The position numbers and the translations under genes are program-made. From Mactromeris polynyma (taxonomy: Eukaryota > Mollusca > Bivalvia > Venerida > Mactridae), in NCBI GenBank assembly GCA_032209605.1, contig JASFXZ010000045.1:1302001-1366000 (forward strand): a stretch of DNA of 64,000 bases. Direction: 5' to 3'. Shown in pieces: positions 45,806 to 57,440 of this stretch. Each line of letters begins with the position of its first letter. Position 1 is the first letter of the stretch. The notes under the pieces are model-generated. The model was given only the letters and a program-made list of their open reading frames with translations, did no database searches and was not told the DNA's origin.

Positions 45806-46324
45806 ATCCATGAAAACCATTTATTCGTATCAAACACAACATAACTAAAACGCTTTATTTTTGAATCAGATTTTATGGAAGATCATCAAATAATTTTTAT
45901 ATTTCAGTATTAGATAAATAATGTCTCATTAACTTAAGACTTATTTCAGAAGTGTACATTGTACTGTTGACGTGTGTCACGTCTTGTCAGCAAGTAGTAC
46001 CATACACAAGACAATGCCTCCCACACAGATTCCAGGGAATCATCAGTCTACGAAACATCAGGGAGGTATAAGGGCAAATATCCATAGGAATTGTCTGGCT
46101 GACTATAAAAACAACCATGAGGAAAGTTTAATGTACCAACTCTCTTCATGGTAAGCTAAATTAATATATATTTTTCAACGTATACAGGTCGTGTTTGCGT
46201 CACATATAGATCTATCTACACATTTTAAAAGTTCAATAAAGCCAAATTATTTTTTGAAAAATACGATATCTGGAAAAGTCTGGTTTGAGGGTACAATTAG
46301 GCAATGTTTTGCTGAAGGCACTTG

Positions 46325-46535
46325 TTAGAATAACTTACATGCAGGGAACAACTGGTAAGTATTTAATCGTTTTACGCCCTGGTCATTATCATGTCTTCGG
46401 TCAATTTCAGAAGTTTCCACGGCCTTTACATAACTATATTTCGCTTCATCATTGAGATCTAAATATTCCGCCGCAGTTGCGGGCGGCGGTGGTAGAGGGT
46501 CATTTCCTGATCGTCGGGCATTGTTTTCAGGACCC
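46325..46535 (-). CDS. Receptor gene, last exon (tyrosine motifs)
   Basis: Phase-2 exon after TTTGTATGATTTCAG. Encodes PLPPPPATAAEYLDLNDEAK and YSYV, then NTYQLFPACKLF and stop TAA. A GTAAGT inside the final codons (CAT/GTAAGT, near 46332) is a good donor, so an alternative transcript may splice on to an unseen exon instead of ending here. Confidence 0.75.
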
Positions 46536-49500
46536 CTGAAATCATACAAAGACAGTTAGGGGCTAATCATATCAGACATAAAAAACGATGACGACTTGGT
46601 AAAACAATCTGAATAGATTTACAAATTGATTACTTCATTTATTTGGGATTTGCGTCGTGTGATGATAATACGCGCAGTATAGTTTTATTAGTCTTTATCT
46701 AGTGTACGTTTTACTAGATTGAACAAGAACACATTCAATCATTGTACGAATCTCGGTCAATTGGCTGTCGTACATGAGAAATGTTGTTTGCAAAGGTGTA
46801 GTACTGTAATAATCAATAATCTAATGGACTTTAACAATAACTACATAATAAAATCTCCTATAAATATAAGAAACCTACTCACCCGACATGATCTGGATTA
46901 ACGTATGCATACTCAGCACTATCCTTTCTTTCCATCACCCAGTCTTTATGCGTGCTTAGAGGCCGAGGAGGGGCCACAGGGGCTCGCTTGCTTAATTTGT
47001 ATTCATTGTACATCTGAAATGTCACAATGAGGTTTCAGCATTGTTTTTACTATGGACGATTCTATGAGACGGTACTCAGTTTGTATCCAACATTTACGTT
47101 TGTATCTTGTGTCCATGTTGCCTGTGTTCATCTTCTTATTATTTATGTTTATATTCCATGTCTTCTCGTGACTTTGATGAGACTACGCGCTGTGTATATG
47201 TCTTTACTTGTTCTTATACATTCCCAGTTGTAGAGATTGATACACTTGATTGCTCTTGTTGATGGTCACTGTCACATCGTCATAATTGTTAACATAAGTG
47301 ATAGAACTTATTTATTGCATTTCGTACTTATCTTTATCAAATTTTAAAAGGTAAATTTCAGACATACGACTGCGTCAAAAACCATCAACGTGTAACATGT
47401 TTGTTGAAACTCAGAATTTATCCAACAACCATAACGTAGGATGACCATTGAAACAAGTGCGTCAGTGTATATTAAACACCAATCAATAGGGATGTACGTA
47501 TTTATTTAACGTATATTGTCAAAATTATTAAAATACCAACCTTCTTTGCTACAGCTCTCATTCTTTTGAAGCAATAGAGTTTGAAATATTAAAATTCAAC
47601 CAATACGGAAAAGTAAACATTATGAAATACACACCTTCTCGTCTATGGGTGAAAGTCTGTCAGATTTTCGTCGGTTTCGTCTCACCATTATGATGATAAT
47701 AATTATAAGCAACATGACTATCAACCCACCGACGCTGACTGCCGCCGGTATCACCCATGCTGCTATAAAATGAAAATACAACTGTATGTAAAAATATACG
47801 AGTACTGCAGCTGGTCTATGGACTAATTTTCAAATCTTTATTAGTTTAAGATCTAGTTAATTGCATCTTTACCGATTATTTTTGGTTTTGACACCTTTAC
47901 ATAGCTCAGGATAAAAACCTGCAGAATGTGTCCAACTACCTGACAGGACTATTAGACATCCATTGTATCAGATTAATAACGGCCTTTGCAATTGTCCTAG
48001 CAACAAAGAACATGGCCGTTCTTTACATACGAAGAATAGTACAGTGGTTTACAAATATGCCTAAGCATATTTTGTTCCATATAATGTATGTGTTTGATCA
48101 TAAACATGACCGAAATACTTTATGTAACAAAAGAAAAACAATTGATATAGCGAAACAAAAGCAATTAGATTAATCTGTAATCGCTCATTGTGCTAAGGAC
48201 AATATGCTTGAAGGAAACGTCAGCACTGACGCTGGGTAAAATAATTTACTTGATAATCCAGTGTTGGAAGACGCAGACGGGTCCATTGTTGTATAATCTG
48301 TGGATTGAGATCGAGAGTCAGTAAACGATAACAATTCTGAAGTTGTTTCAGATGGAACTGTTGAGGACGTCACATCAAATGCGTCACAGGTAGAACAACA
48401 ATCACTGAGGCGTTTAGTTGTATACGTGCGACAGTTTGAAGACTCACATTCGGGAACTCTGTCCCCATAGCGACATTCTGTAATGAATATTATGTTGGAT
48501 CATTCGGTAATTTTGAATCAGTTTTGGTTGCGGTTATTCAAGTATTCGCACTTATTATCTAGTATATTACCATATATATAGAGCTACATAGATCTATTTA
48601 ACAGGCACATAGTTACAATATATAGAGTCTATATATTAAGTTTGACAGACACATAACTGCCATATCTATAGTTTACAGACAGATAATTACCCTATATATA
48701 TTTATCAGACACTTAATTATCATTTTATTATTTCATGTTTCATTTTGGTACTTTTTAAAAAAATTACTCAATATTTTATATGACGTCATTTATATGACGT
48801 ATTTATCATTCTGAATATTTCACTGTGAATTATCGGATATTCATCGTTATTCCACGATAAACCAGGGGAAAGCATGAAATAAAGACACTTAATTAAGTTT
48901 ATTTCAGCGATGCAGTTAGATAAATTATCCTGAGGAAAGAAAGACGGCTAAGTTTCGTGATACCTACCTGGATTATTTGTATGGTAAGTTTGACACGTTG
49001 CGCAGCATCTTTGTCTCACATTGTTGTCATAACAACGGATTCCGTTATCGACGTCACATGGAGAATCGCGGTCACCAAATTCGCAACCTGCGATGAAATC
49101 AAAGGACCTAAATTACTTTATCTCAGATCAAAATATAAATAGTTATTTTTAATAAATACAATTTCTGAGGTAAATCCGTGAATTGATGAAGATTTTATAA
49201 CCACCATGGGTATAATGTATAAATGAAAATGTTCGATTGTTTTGCTAATGGATTCACTGAAAATTCTATCGAACGGTTAAGCGGTTAATCGAACTTATCG
49301 TTAAATGAAATTTAATACCCAAATTATACATGTATATATATAGACGAATCAAAATAACTCTGTGTATGGAGAACTAGGCAGGTATGATATGGAAGCTACT
49401 AGAATGTGCAACATTATTAAATACTGGCTAAAATATGCTTGCCCCAGATAGAAAATACATTACACAATGCTATCTTTTACTCAAAAGTGATGTTGAACTG

Positions 49501-52094
49501 AACCCGCTTAAGGGTCTCAGAGTTAAGTCTCTTTTGTCTAAGCTTGGTTTTTATGATGCTTGGTTGAACCAAGGAGTAGTCAATCAAGAGGATTTTTTTT
49601 ATCATTAGTAAAGCAAAGAATACGTGATACCTGGATTCAGGATTTTAACTCAAGACTGGAAAACTCATCCAGAGCTATTTTCTTTAAATCCTTTACAACT
49701 TTTACTTTCAATAAATATCTTGAGATTATCAACATTAAAAAATATCGAATATATATGTCCCAATTAAGAATGTCTTCACACCGTTTATATGTTGAAACAG
49801 GAAGATGGAAAAACATCACCAGGTACCTTTTAACGAAAGATTATGTATTGCCTGCAACGTATTAGAAGATGAATATCATTTTGTCATACAATATCGTACA
49901 AAGAGAAAGTCGCAAAAAATTAATAGAATACTTTTATTTGAAAAATTGAAATATGTACCAACTTTTACAATTAATTACTATTGAAAATGTTACCGAAATT
50001 AGAAATCTAGCCACTTTCGTACACCACGCTTTCACTGATCTATGCCACAGTTTTGCTGTGTATTGCATACACTGTCTCTCCCGCGAACGCTTAGGGGTTA
50101 ATGTCCTAGGGGCTAATCAATCACAATCAACACGAGGACTTATACGTAGTATAAGTTACAATCCCCAAAAAGAACAGACTATAGAATGTACGTATATCAT
50201 CGTACATGTATGGAATTGAGACGCAGAGTTATAAGAAACTAAACAATAAAAATACTTTATTATTATTAGAACATTACAAGATGTCGCCATTTCTCTTGAA
50301 GTACAGAATCATGATTATGTCAAATAGTATTACTATGTCACATACACAGAATATTTACACATATAAAACTAAGAGAAGTCGTTAATCTGTATAATAAAAA
50401 TGGATCATTAAAGCATGTGTCTGATTTTGAAATCGGGTTCTTCTGCACAATTCAAAATTTAGTAATACATTGTAATCCCGGTCACACCGTAAATAAACTC
50501 AGTTCATTATTAGCGAAAATTTCTTGCATTCAAATAAACAATTTCACCAATAAATAATTATAAAGAATATTGGCATTATTTACAGACAATTTTAGCATAA
50601 CATGTTTAAGCACTAATTCTATTCACTGTATGACTGATGTACTTTGTCAGCAAAATTATTGAATTCTGGTTTGACGGATTCAATCATACTAGGCAAGTCT
50701 CTTATCGTACCTACGCCAGTCGGGTTAAGAGACCGACACACTTAGGACCCACTCCTTTAATACCATCGAAGTCCCATTTTGTTACTGATATAGCAAAAAA
50801 GCTTACCTCTTCCGTGAGGTGGAGGTCTATTATGTATTGTTTCATTTACATTATCCGACATTTTTATCACAAAGTCGACACTCATACACAATTTATCACA
50901 TACAAGCACTCACTAACACTTCCTAGTATATGTATTTTTTTTGTAACAGTTAAACAACAACACTCTTGCCATTGTTGTCGACATACGTAAGTGGGCAAAA
51001 GACACGACCATGTACGAACATATTGATGGCCGAACTTTTCACCACATTTTTGTTATTCGCATTTATTGTTATTCAATGGTTCACTTGCTAACATTTTAAG
51101 GGTTGAAGTACTGGGAATAATACAACCGTTTATTGATCATTATCTGAAATAACGTAGTCTGCAATAAGCGGCTACTGACCGCAGACGAAACGATATCACT
51201 AAAACGCTTGAGGCGCTTGGACCATCGAATATAAAAATAATAAGCAACCCATCAGTGTTGTTGACGTGATATTAAATAGTGTGGCAATGTTTTTACACTA
51301 AATAGACATGTGCTTATAAAAATAATACATAGATATTTACTTTTAAGATACGTATGTCAGCATTCAAGATGTCCTAGTTACACGGAAAGTGTTTACATTC
51401 AACTAATCCAAAGGCCAGAGTTTGAACGAGCAGAAAACCTTTGTTTGGAGGTAAAAACATCATTCAGCATCCTTTACGGAAATACTGGTCGTCACGTGGT
51501 TTTCTTATTGTGTCCATATAAACCACACACTTGTCAACCAAATATGTCATTTGTACTGATTAACTTGACATTCGGAATATCACGGTCAATACTTCAAATG
51601 ACACTTGCCTAAGGCTAGGACTAAGGTGTTCTGATGAATGTGCTCGTGAGAATTGTTTATACTGGAAAAATATCTGAAATGCAGTTCAAACGAAAACAGA
51701 CCTTGTCGTGGGGTAGAGCGTCTGACTCCTGATCCGAAGGATTGAGTTCGAGCCCCGCTGAGCGGTTAAAAATCACGAAAGATAAATTTCATGGGAATCG
51801 ATTTCTTCCATCCCTCGCTATGACTAAATTCAATTCAGTTTTTTGTAGTCCGGTGTAGGATCAGAAACGTGGTCTCGCATCGGGGTCAGGGTTATTATCG
51901 CTAGATATGTAAGGGGTGTATATAAAGTCACTCCCGGATAACGTTCGACTGTAATAATGGATAAAAGCTCTCACCTTGCACGACCGGGTGTACGGTGTAG
52001 TCCGTACAGGTATTACAGCAATCATGGTGAGTCGACTCATCGTAACATTCCCAAGAATTTACATCGTCACAATCCTTCCGGTCACTGTCACAAT
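46325..52094 (-). CDS. Single-pass receptor with PLAC-like cysteine repeats (3' part)
   Basis: Exons 52094-51975, 49087-48968, 48477-48250, 47762-47635, 47013-46883 and 46535-46325 join in phase. The ectodomain has three six-cysteine modules ending CC-x2-C (for example CEFGDRDSPC...CCATC), with spacing like the PLAC domain of papilin/ADAMTS proteins. Each is on its own phase-1 exon; two of these exons are exactly 120 nt. A Ser/Thr-rich stalk follows, then a membrane span (VGGLIVMLLIIIIIIM) with a basic stop-transfer RRNRRK. The cytoplasmic tail has a proline-rich APVAPPRPL and tyrosines EYAYVNP, EYLDL, KYSYV and TYQLF. YVNP fits the Grb2 SH2 consensus YxN, and PPRP is SH3-like. I infer a signalling receptor. 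The signal peptide and upstream exons were not found. The ligand is unknown; I do not recognise an orthologue. Confidence 0.8.
46883..47013 (-). CDS. Receptor gene, juxtamembrane cytoplasmic exon
   Basis: 131 nt, acceptor CACATTTCAG, donor GTCGG/GTGAGT. Encodes MYNEYKLSKRAPVAPPRPLS and later DSAEYAYVNPDHV. It holds the proline-rich SH3-type motif and the YVNP tyrosine. Confidence 0.78.
47635..47762 (-). CDS. Receptor gene, transmembrane exon
   Basis: 128 nt, acceptor ATTTTATAG, donor GAGAAG/GTGTGT; phase 1 in, phase 0 out. A hydrophobic run of about 23 residues, rich in Ile, is followed by RRNRRKSDRLSPIDEK, giving a type I orientation with the tail inside. Confidence 0.82.
48250..48477 (-). 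CDS. Receptor gene, third cysteine module and stalk
   Basis: 228 nt, phase 1 at both ends. Starts CRYGDRVPEC, closes the module with CCSTC, then a Ser/Thr-rich stalk (SSTVPSETTSELLSFTDSRS) likely to be O-glycosylated. Confidence 0.8.
48968..49087 (-). CDS. Receptor gene, second cysteine module
   Basis: Exactly 120 nt, phase 1-1, acceptor TTTCATCGCAG, donor CCAG/GTAGGT. Cysteine spacing C-x8-C-x7-C-x8-C-C-x2-C. Confidence 0.8.
49470..49970 (+). pseudogene. Decayed non-LTR retrotransposon (LINE) 3' end
   Basis: A plus-strand frame encodes GFYDAWLNQG, VKQRIRDTWIQDF and LRMSSHRLYVETGRWKNI. After a frameshift near 49818 it continues as PFNERLCIACNVLEDEYHFV. Basic SSHRL...GRW followed by a CxxC...EDEYHF segment is the usual C-terminus of CR1/Jockey-like reverse-transcriptase proteins in molluscs. 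Truncated at the 5' end and frameshifted, so dead. It sits inside an intron of the receptor gene, in the opposite orientation. Confidence 0.8.
49971..51697. other. Receptor intron, nothing further recognised
   Basis: Rest of the intron between the first two cysteine modules. The first 300 bp may be the LINE's 3' UTR, ending near AATAAAAATACTTTATTATT at 50245-50265. Open frames at 50637 and 51310 (plus) have no recognisable features. Confidence 0.4.
51698..51800 (+). mobile_element. tRNA-derived SINE
   Basis: GTGGGGTAGAGCGTCTGACT then CCTGATCCGAAGG and the B-box GAGTTCGAGCCCCGCTGAG. It is nearly the reverse complement of the head in 34880-35045, so same family. The 3' tail is unclear. Confidence 0.7.
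51975..52094 (-). CDS. Receptor gene, first visible cysteine module
   Basis: Exactly 120 nt, phase 1-1, acceptor TTTGATATTTTCAG, donor GCAAG/GTGAGA. Encodes CDSDRKDCDDVNSWEC and closes with CCNTC. Because the acceptor is phase 1, at least one further upstream exon must exist. Confidence 0.8.
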
Positions 52095-53811
52095 CTGAAA
52101 ATATCAAATCACTTGATGCATTTATCATACATTTATCAAACGACTTACAGGGTAATACTGGCTTATATTATATTTTGATGTAATTTAATGAGAAATTTCG
52201 AAAACAAGCCCACTGTTGTTTCAGCCTAGTAATAAGTTTAAAAGTTCTAGGCGAGTATTCTAATGACAATTGATAAAAAGGGACGACAATAGTCAATTTT
52301 CTTAACACTTTTTACTTTGCGACAAACTTTCACCATAGCGTACTGTGGCGTTGCTGTCATAAGTGACGACAGAAATACATGTTATGAGGTATATATTATG
52401 CCGTGGCCAAAAATGGAGTCTTAAGTTTCCTGTTCACATGTTCACTTTCTCCAATCCTGACAACGCCGTTAATCTTTTATCATCAGATAAGTCTGTTTAT
52501 ATGTTGCCAGGGATACCAGCAGCATCAGTTAATTACCAAACATAAAATAAGACAGAAATGGAAACCAATGCTCTTGTTACTTCTTTTCGCCGGTTAATTT
52601 GAAAAAAGATAGCGGATGAATATAAGTATCGTATCTGGCAATCGCTTTATCTCTCTAATCGTAATGGCGGTTTGATCTCCACCCCCCCCCCCCCCCTCCC
52701 TCTTTGACTAGATGGCAAGATATTTGTGACAATATGATGGAGACTGGTACCCGTATCATCCATCCAAGGCTTTCTTCGTTCTAATTCCACACACAGTTTT
52801 CAACCTGAATTGTCTTTTAAAAATAAACGACGTTAAATCCTAGCAAAGCCGTCCCATGAATGAATCACATGAAAACACCTGCTTTATAAAACGATATATC
52901 ACTTTGCGTCCATTCATACCATTCCGGAAATTATTTATATGGTTTGAAATAATACGTCATAGTCGCGGTCTGCAAACCATTCGTTCCATTGTGTTCAGGT
53001 ACAATTACTTTTCGGTAATGGATGTATTCCAATTATACAGTGGATGATACACCTAATATTTCCTGGTTAGTGTTATATCCGGCTGGTGGCCATTGCGTTT
53101 CAATGGTGTGTTCGCTATAGTGGTACAGTTTGTTACAAACTTATCGTAGCAGTTACTTCCCTTTGCGTAACAGTCGATCCTTTTTAGCGTAACCGGGGAT
53201 TTTAGCGAAGAGACACGCAACGTATTTCACCTGGTATCATATTTGATATCATATAATATGTTTTATAATATATGATACATGTATATGATATTACATGGAC
53301 GACGTGACGACTTTACCAAAAAAAGGAAATATTTACTTGACACATTGCATGTTCGTGTTTAAGAGACGACAAAAAGTATATTTTGAATGTTTACTAACAT
53401 CTTGATATCGAATATTAAATCTATTTATACCATACTTGGTTCACTGTCTCGAGTGTACGTTAAATATGACAATATAGTGCCTTATTTCAAAATCACGATC
53501 GAAGTTTAAATTTAGAAAATGTAATAACATAAATTACTGGCGGTTGCACGAAATGTTACCTAAAATACACAGTGACTCATTGTAAACTGTCCGAGGGCGA
53601 GAGTTTAATGTTTGTTAAAATATACTGAAATAAATGACACTAACTTCAAGCTAAAAAAAAATGTAATTACAATTTTTTTGCCAAAGTAATTGATGATATT
53701 TATAGCTTCTTCATTTTAACTGCAAAAACTAAATGTACTGAAGAAAATGTTTTTATATCACAATTATATGAATCAGTGTGAAGCCACTCCATTATCGCTT
53801 ATCCACCTAGT
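52095..53811. other. Upstream of the receptor exons; poly-C tract
   Basis: It should contain or precede the missing first exon(s) of the receptor gene, which I could not identify. A run of C lies at about 52682-52696. No other support for features. Confidence 0.4.
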
Positions 53812-53940
53812 TAGCTCAGCTCCGAGCTGTCACCTGGGAGGTCCGGGTTCGATTCCCGGGCAAGGAAGGTCATGTCCTTCTGATTCATGTGGAGATAAAG
53901 TAACTTGCCTACGTAAGGGCCAGTTGGTATTGGCTGTTAA
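53812..53940 (+). mobile_element. tRNA-derived SINE
   Basis: TAGTTAGCTCAGCTCCGAGC (A-box) and GGTCCGGGTTCGATTCCCGG (B-box with T-arm), but the anticodon stem is missing, so it is not a functional tRNA. It is followed by a GGTCATGTCCTTCTGATTCA body. Confidence 0.75.
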
Positions 53941-54347
53941 TAATTCAACTGACCGCCGTATAACTGAAATTATGTTAAAAACGGCGTTAACCCCGATTAA
54001 AAAATCCATTATAACTTATTAATGGACAATCATAATGGCCTCGAAAAATCGTCTAATTGGTCGCTTTTGTTCGCTCTCAATTTCAATTCTCAATGAAAGC
54101 AATACATACGTTTAATAGTATTACGTATTTGCACAAATATTTGGGTAAAACAATTTCAGCTCAAATATACAGTTCAATTTCTAGGTCATGAACGTTATTG
54201 TACATTTCAAACCAACATAAACCATTTTACGGGTAATGTTTACATAAAACAGTAATGTACACAATACATCATGATTTACCTGTGTAGCTGAACTACCAAG
54301 GTTCAAAATAGAATATCATGTGTCTAAATAGCGGTCCATAAATGTCT
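53941..54347. other. Non-coding stretch
   Basis: Nothing recognised. Confidence 0.3.
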
Positions 54348-54475
54348 AAGGCCCATATTCAGAAACCTACACTTCACTCATACTCCACTCACACAAGTGA
54401 CGCTCGAGTGTAGCTGGAGTGATGGTCGAGTAAGTGTTGGTCAAGTGAAGATTTTGTATTCACAAACCTTAACAA
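54348..54475. mobile_element. Inverted-repeat MITE (TAAGG ends)
   Basis: Left end TAAGGCCCATATTCAGAAAC and right end GTATTCACAAACCTTA are imperfect inverted repeats, with inner CACTTCACTC against GTCAAGTGAAG. No clear target duplication. Confidence 0.55.
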
Positions 54476-54714
54476 AAATGTATGAATAGAAATAATGCAC
54501 ATATGTAGTTTACTCGCCATTAATTTTTAACAAAAATTAAAACATCTTTTTATTTATTTTCCTATTAAAGTTTGACACCCAGTGTGTGGCCTACGTACAT
54601 CTAACAATGCAAATTGGTGAAGTCTGTCAAAGGGGGTTATTTATTCTTATAAATGGTCATACAGGCTAATCCGACCAGTATTAATGGTGTCTAACTTATC
54701 TATTACACCCAACT

Positions 54715-54845
54715 TTATCCCTGTCGATGACTGTTTCCTGGGTTATTAACTGGGTTACTCGCCCAATGATGATTCGAACCCACAGTCTTCGGATACAGAG
54801 TCTGGCCCCCTACTCCTTGATTGGCATGCCTCACAACGTACAGAT
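54715..54845 (-). mobile_element. tRNA-derived SINE, worn copy
   Basis: CGATGACTGTTTCCTGGGTT is the reversed tail seen at 34885, followed by the B-box complement GATTCGAACCCACAGTCTTC and a degenerate A-box. Confidence 0.6.
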
Positions 54846-55449
54846 TATACACGTGACATCAAGAGATTGGTTATTATGAAGTGGTTCTGTTAAATGCGGA
54901 TAAGTCAAATGAGGCCGAATATATCGAAGTATTTCTTATAAATATCCTTTCTATAAAAGACCATTCCTAATATAACTCATTATTAATTTGTTCAACTTGT
55001 ACCACGTGACAACTGCTTTATTCTAACGAATAAAAATAATTTACCTAGGGAGTTTTCTCAACGAAAGTCACAACATTAAATATAATTAATTACGTCAAGT
55101 TGCAATTTAGTTATTTTTAAAGTGTTCTGAAATGTTTACCTGATTTTTGAGCTTTTTCCATTCCAATAAAGATATTCCACTGGATAGGTCACGATAAGTA
55201 CATATAGATTTTTAATGTCACACTATTTCAATCAATATTTAAACCTGGCACGATAATCCCATTAACGATTTCACTTTAAATCATGTATACATTATGCGTT
55301 ACTGAATGGTCTACAATCCGTCCGCTGTGTTACACAGAAGTACACGTGACGACATGTTAATATTGCCCAATTACCTGTTATACTCACACGTCAACCTAAC
55401 AAGATATTATGAGCGGCGATCCTACTTATGAAGTGAAAAATGTCATTGT
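54846..55449. other. Non-coding stretch
   Basis: Nothing recognised. Confidence 0.3.
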
Positions 55450-55795
55450 CCGTCCTTAATGCTTATAGCACGCACCGAAAGTAACGGTGTCAGTGATGCG
55501 GGGAGGTGCGGTTATAGTATGCACCGAACGTAACGGTGTCAGTCATGCGGGGCGGTGCGGTTATAGTATGCACCGAACGTAACACTGTCAGTCATGCGGG
55601 GCGGTGCGGTTATAGCACGTACCGAAAGTAACGGTGTCAGTGATGCAGGGAGGTGTGGTTATAGCACGCACCGAACGTAACGATGTCAGTCAAGCGGGGC
55701 GGTGCGGTTATAGCAACGCACCGAACGCAACGATGTCAGTCATGCGGGAAGGTGCGGTTATAGTACGCACCGAAAGTTACGGTTTCCGTTATGCG
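55450..55795. repeat. 49-bp GC-richer minisatellite, about 7 copies
   Basis: Units of GCACCGAACGTAACGGTGTC then AGTCATGCGGGGCGGTGCGG and TTATAGTAT. Its composition is clearly more GC-rich than the surrounding DNA. A 79-codon plus frame through it is an artefact. Confidence 0.9.
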
Positions 55796-55811
55796 TACAA
55801 GATCGACGTAC

Positions 55812-55937
55812 ACCCTGGGTCAATCTCATTGAAATCAGCCCCTAACTTTAGCTCCATCATTTTCTGCTGTTAGGCAGTTAAGCGTATAGTATAGGAGCGT
55901 GCGACTGGAACTGATTTTAATGAGATTGACCCTGGGT
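55812..55937. mobile_element. Short MITE with 27-bp terminal inverted repeats
   Basis: Left ACCCTGGGTCAATCTCATTG... and right ...AATGAGATTGACCCTGGGT are complementary over 27 bp with only a couple of mismatches. Total length 126 bp. It directly follows the 49-bp minisatellite. Confidence 0.8.
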
Positions 55938-57204
55938 TTATCGACATTAAAATAGACTGGTTGCTCTGGCGACATCTGGCAACATCTCACGAGCGGCCCT
56001 CTCTTAGGAAGCATCCTCCCTTCAACAACAGTATCGATTTGTTGTGTGTTATGCATTTTATTTTACTACCATATTTTAACCTCTCTAGAACAATAACCTC
56101 TCAACCAGAGCAAAAATATGCGTCGGTCAAAAGTTGTTGATTTGAAGAGATTGCATTCTAAATATTTGAACACATGTTACTCTTTTTGATACAATTTTAG
56201 AGTGAGATAAACGCTATCCTCTACCCACATTCGATCCGACAAAATTCGTTTTCAAGTAGAGCTACGCGTCTTACGAAAAGAATAACTCATGAGTTGTTGT
56301 AAATTACTGAATTTACTAAAAAAATCGTTCAATGAACACGAAATTTAATAAACTCAAAAACTGATTTACATGTAGATATATCTAATATTTTATTTCTGCA
56401 TGTTTTTTTTTAATTGTAATTACACAAGCGGTCATCATTAGATCAGGTGACGTCATTTGTTATTCCGCTCGTAAATTATGGAAAATAATACACGGGGTGT
56501 TATTACAAGTCCGTGACGTCATTCATATTTTTATCGATGTTGTCGAATAGAGCACTTTGTAAAACAAGTATGGACTTTTACGCTGTGTAATATGATGTGA
56601 TATGTAATGGAAAGAAATATCGACCGAGGCGATTATATTCCATTCCCTCATCATATTACACGCCTGAGAAGTCCATGTTATTATACAAGTTCAATTATAA
56701 ATGTATAAAAATGGTATTAACTCTGCACTGTGTGATTGACTCAAATAGTTTATGTACATTCATTCATGCATTTTTCATTTTTCTTCATCAACACTATCTA
56801 TATACCCTGTACTTTTTTCGAACAGTGTATCACTTTATTATCATTTCATTTTGCTCACCAGACAAGTGACACATAATTAATTAGACACGAAATGCATTAC
56901 GACAGCAATATATTCATGGTAACTGTCACATTAACTTTGTACACTATCGAAATAGGAAAATCTTGTCAAAGGCGTGGAAGTACATGGACATTTACAACAT
57001 TCAAACTATGAGACAACTGTAACAAAGGGCTTAGACATGAACATATACACACTGACTGTAGTGTTGAATACAAATACCACGTTGGTGACAAGAAATATTG
57101 TGTTATACGTACATTGCAATTGGCGAACATTGCGCAGTTAAACTCAATTAAATCCGGTAGAAAACGACAAAGACAGGACGGTGATTAGATCGAAAAAATG
57201 GTAT
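55938..57204. other. Non-coding stretch; worn CAGT-element piece
   Basis: TTTAACCTCTCTAGAACAAT near 56075 resembles the interior of the CAGT-type elements. A 90-codon plus frame (56597-56869) has no recognisable features. Confidence 0.4.
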
Positions 57205-57210
57205 TTTATT
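57205..57210 (-). terminator. AATAAA polyadenylation signal of the SDR gene
   Basis: AATAAA on the minus strand 75 nt past the SDR stop codon, in the right place for 3'-end formation. Seen by sequence only. Confidence 0.5.
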
Positions 57211-57284
57211 TTAAGTGTTCGTGAATTTTTAATTGTTTTTTACAACAACAATTATTTTGACGAGTACAAAATGTTAGATAAGAT

Positions 57285-57440
57285 TCAGACAGGGTGCGAA
57301 TGTCGTCCGCCATCAACAAACAGCAGCTCTCCAGTTATGAAGGAAGCATCGTCAGAAGCAAGAAACGTTATTGCCTTCGCTACGTCGACTGGTTCTCCAA
57401 TTCCACCTAAAGGATGTTTCGTTTTCTGCTTTTCTACGTA
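57285..57440 (-). CDS. SDR gene, last exon
   Basis: 156 nt after TTTCTTTCAG. Encodes YVEKQKTKHPLGGIGEPVDV, then the conserved ITFLASDDASFITGELLFVD and GGRHSHPV, stop TGA at 57285-57287. Confidence 0.95.
   Translation of the reverse strand, partial: YVEKQKTKHPLGGIGEPVDVAKAITFLASDDASFITGELLFVDGGRHSHPV

Noticed and set aside
47541..47575. Possible extra cytoplasmic exon in the receptor gene
   Set aside because: A donor-like GTTGGT follows AAGAAG, but the candidate segment would shift the frame and has a poor acceptor.
53812..53880. Functional tRNA gene
   Set aside because: A-box and B-box regions are present but the anticodon stem is missing and the acceptor ends do not pair; it reads as a SINE head.
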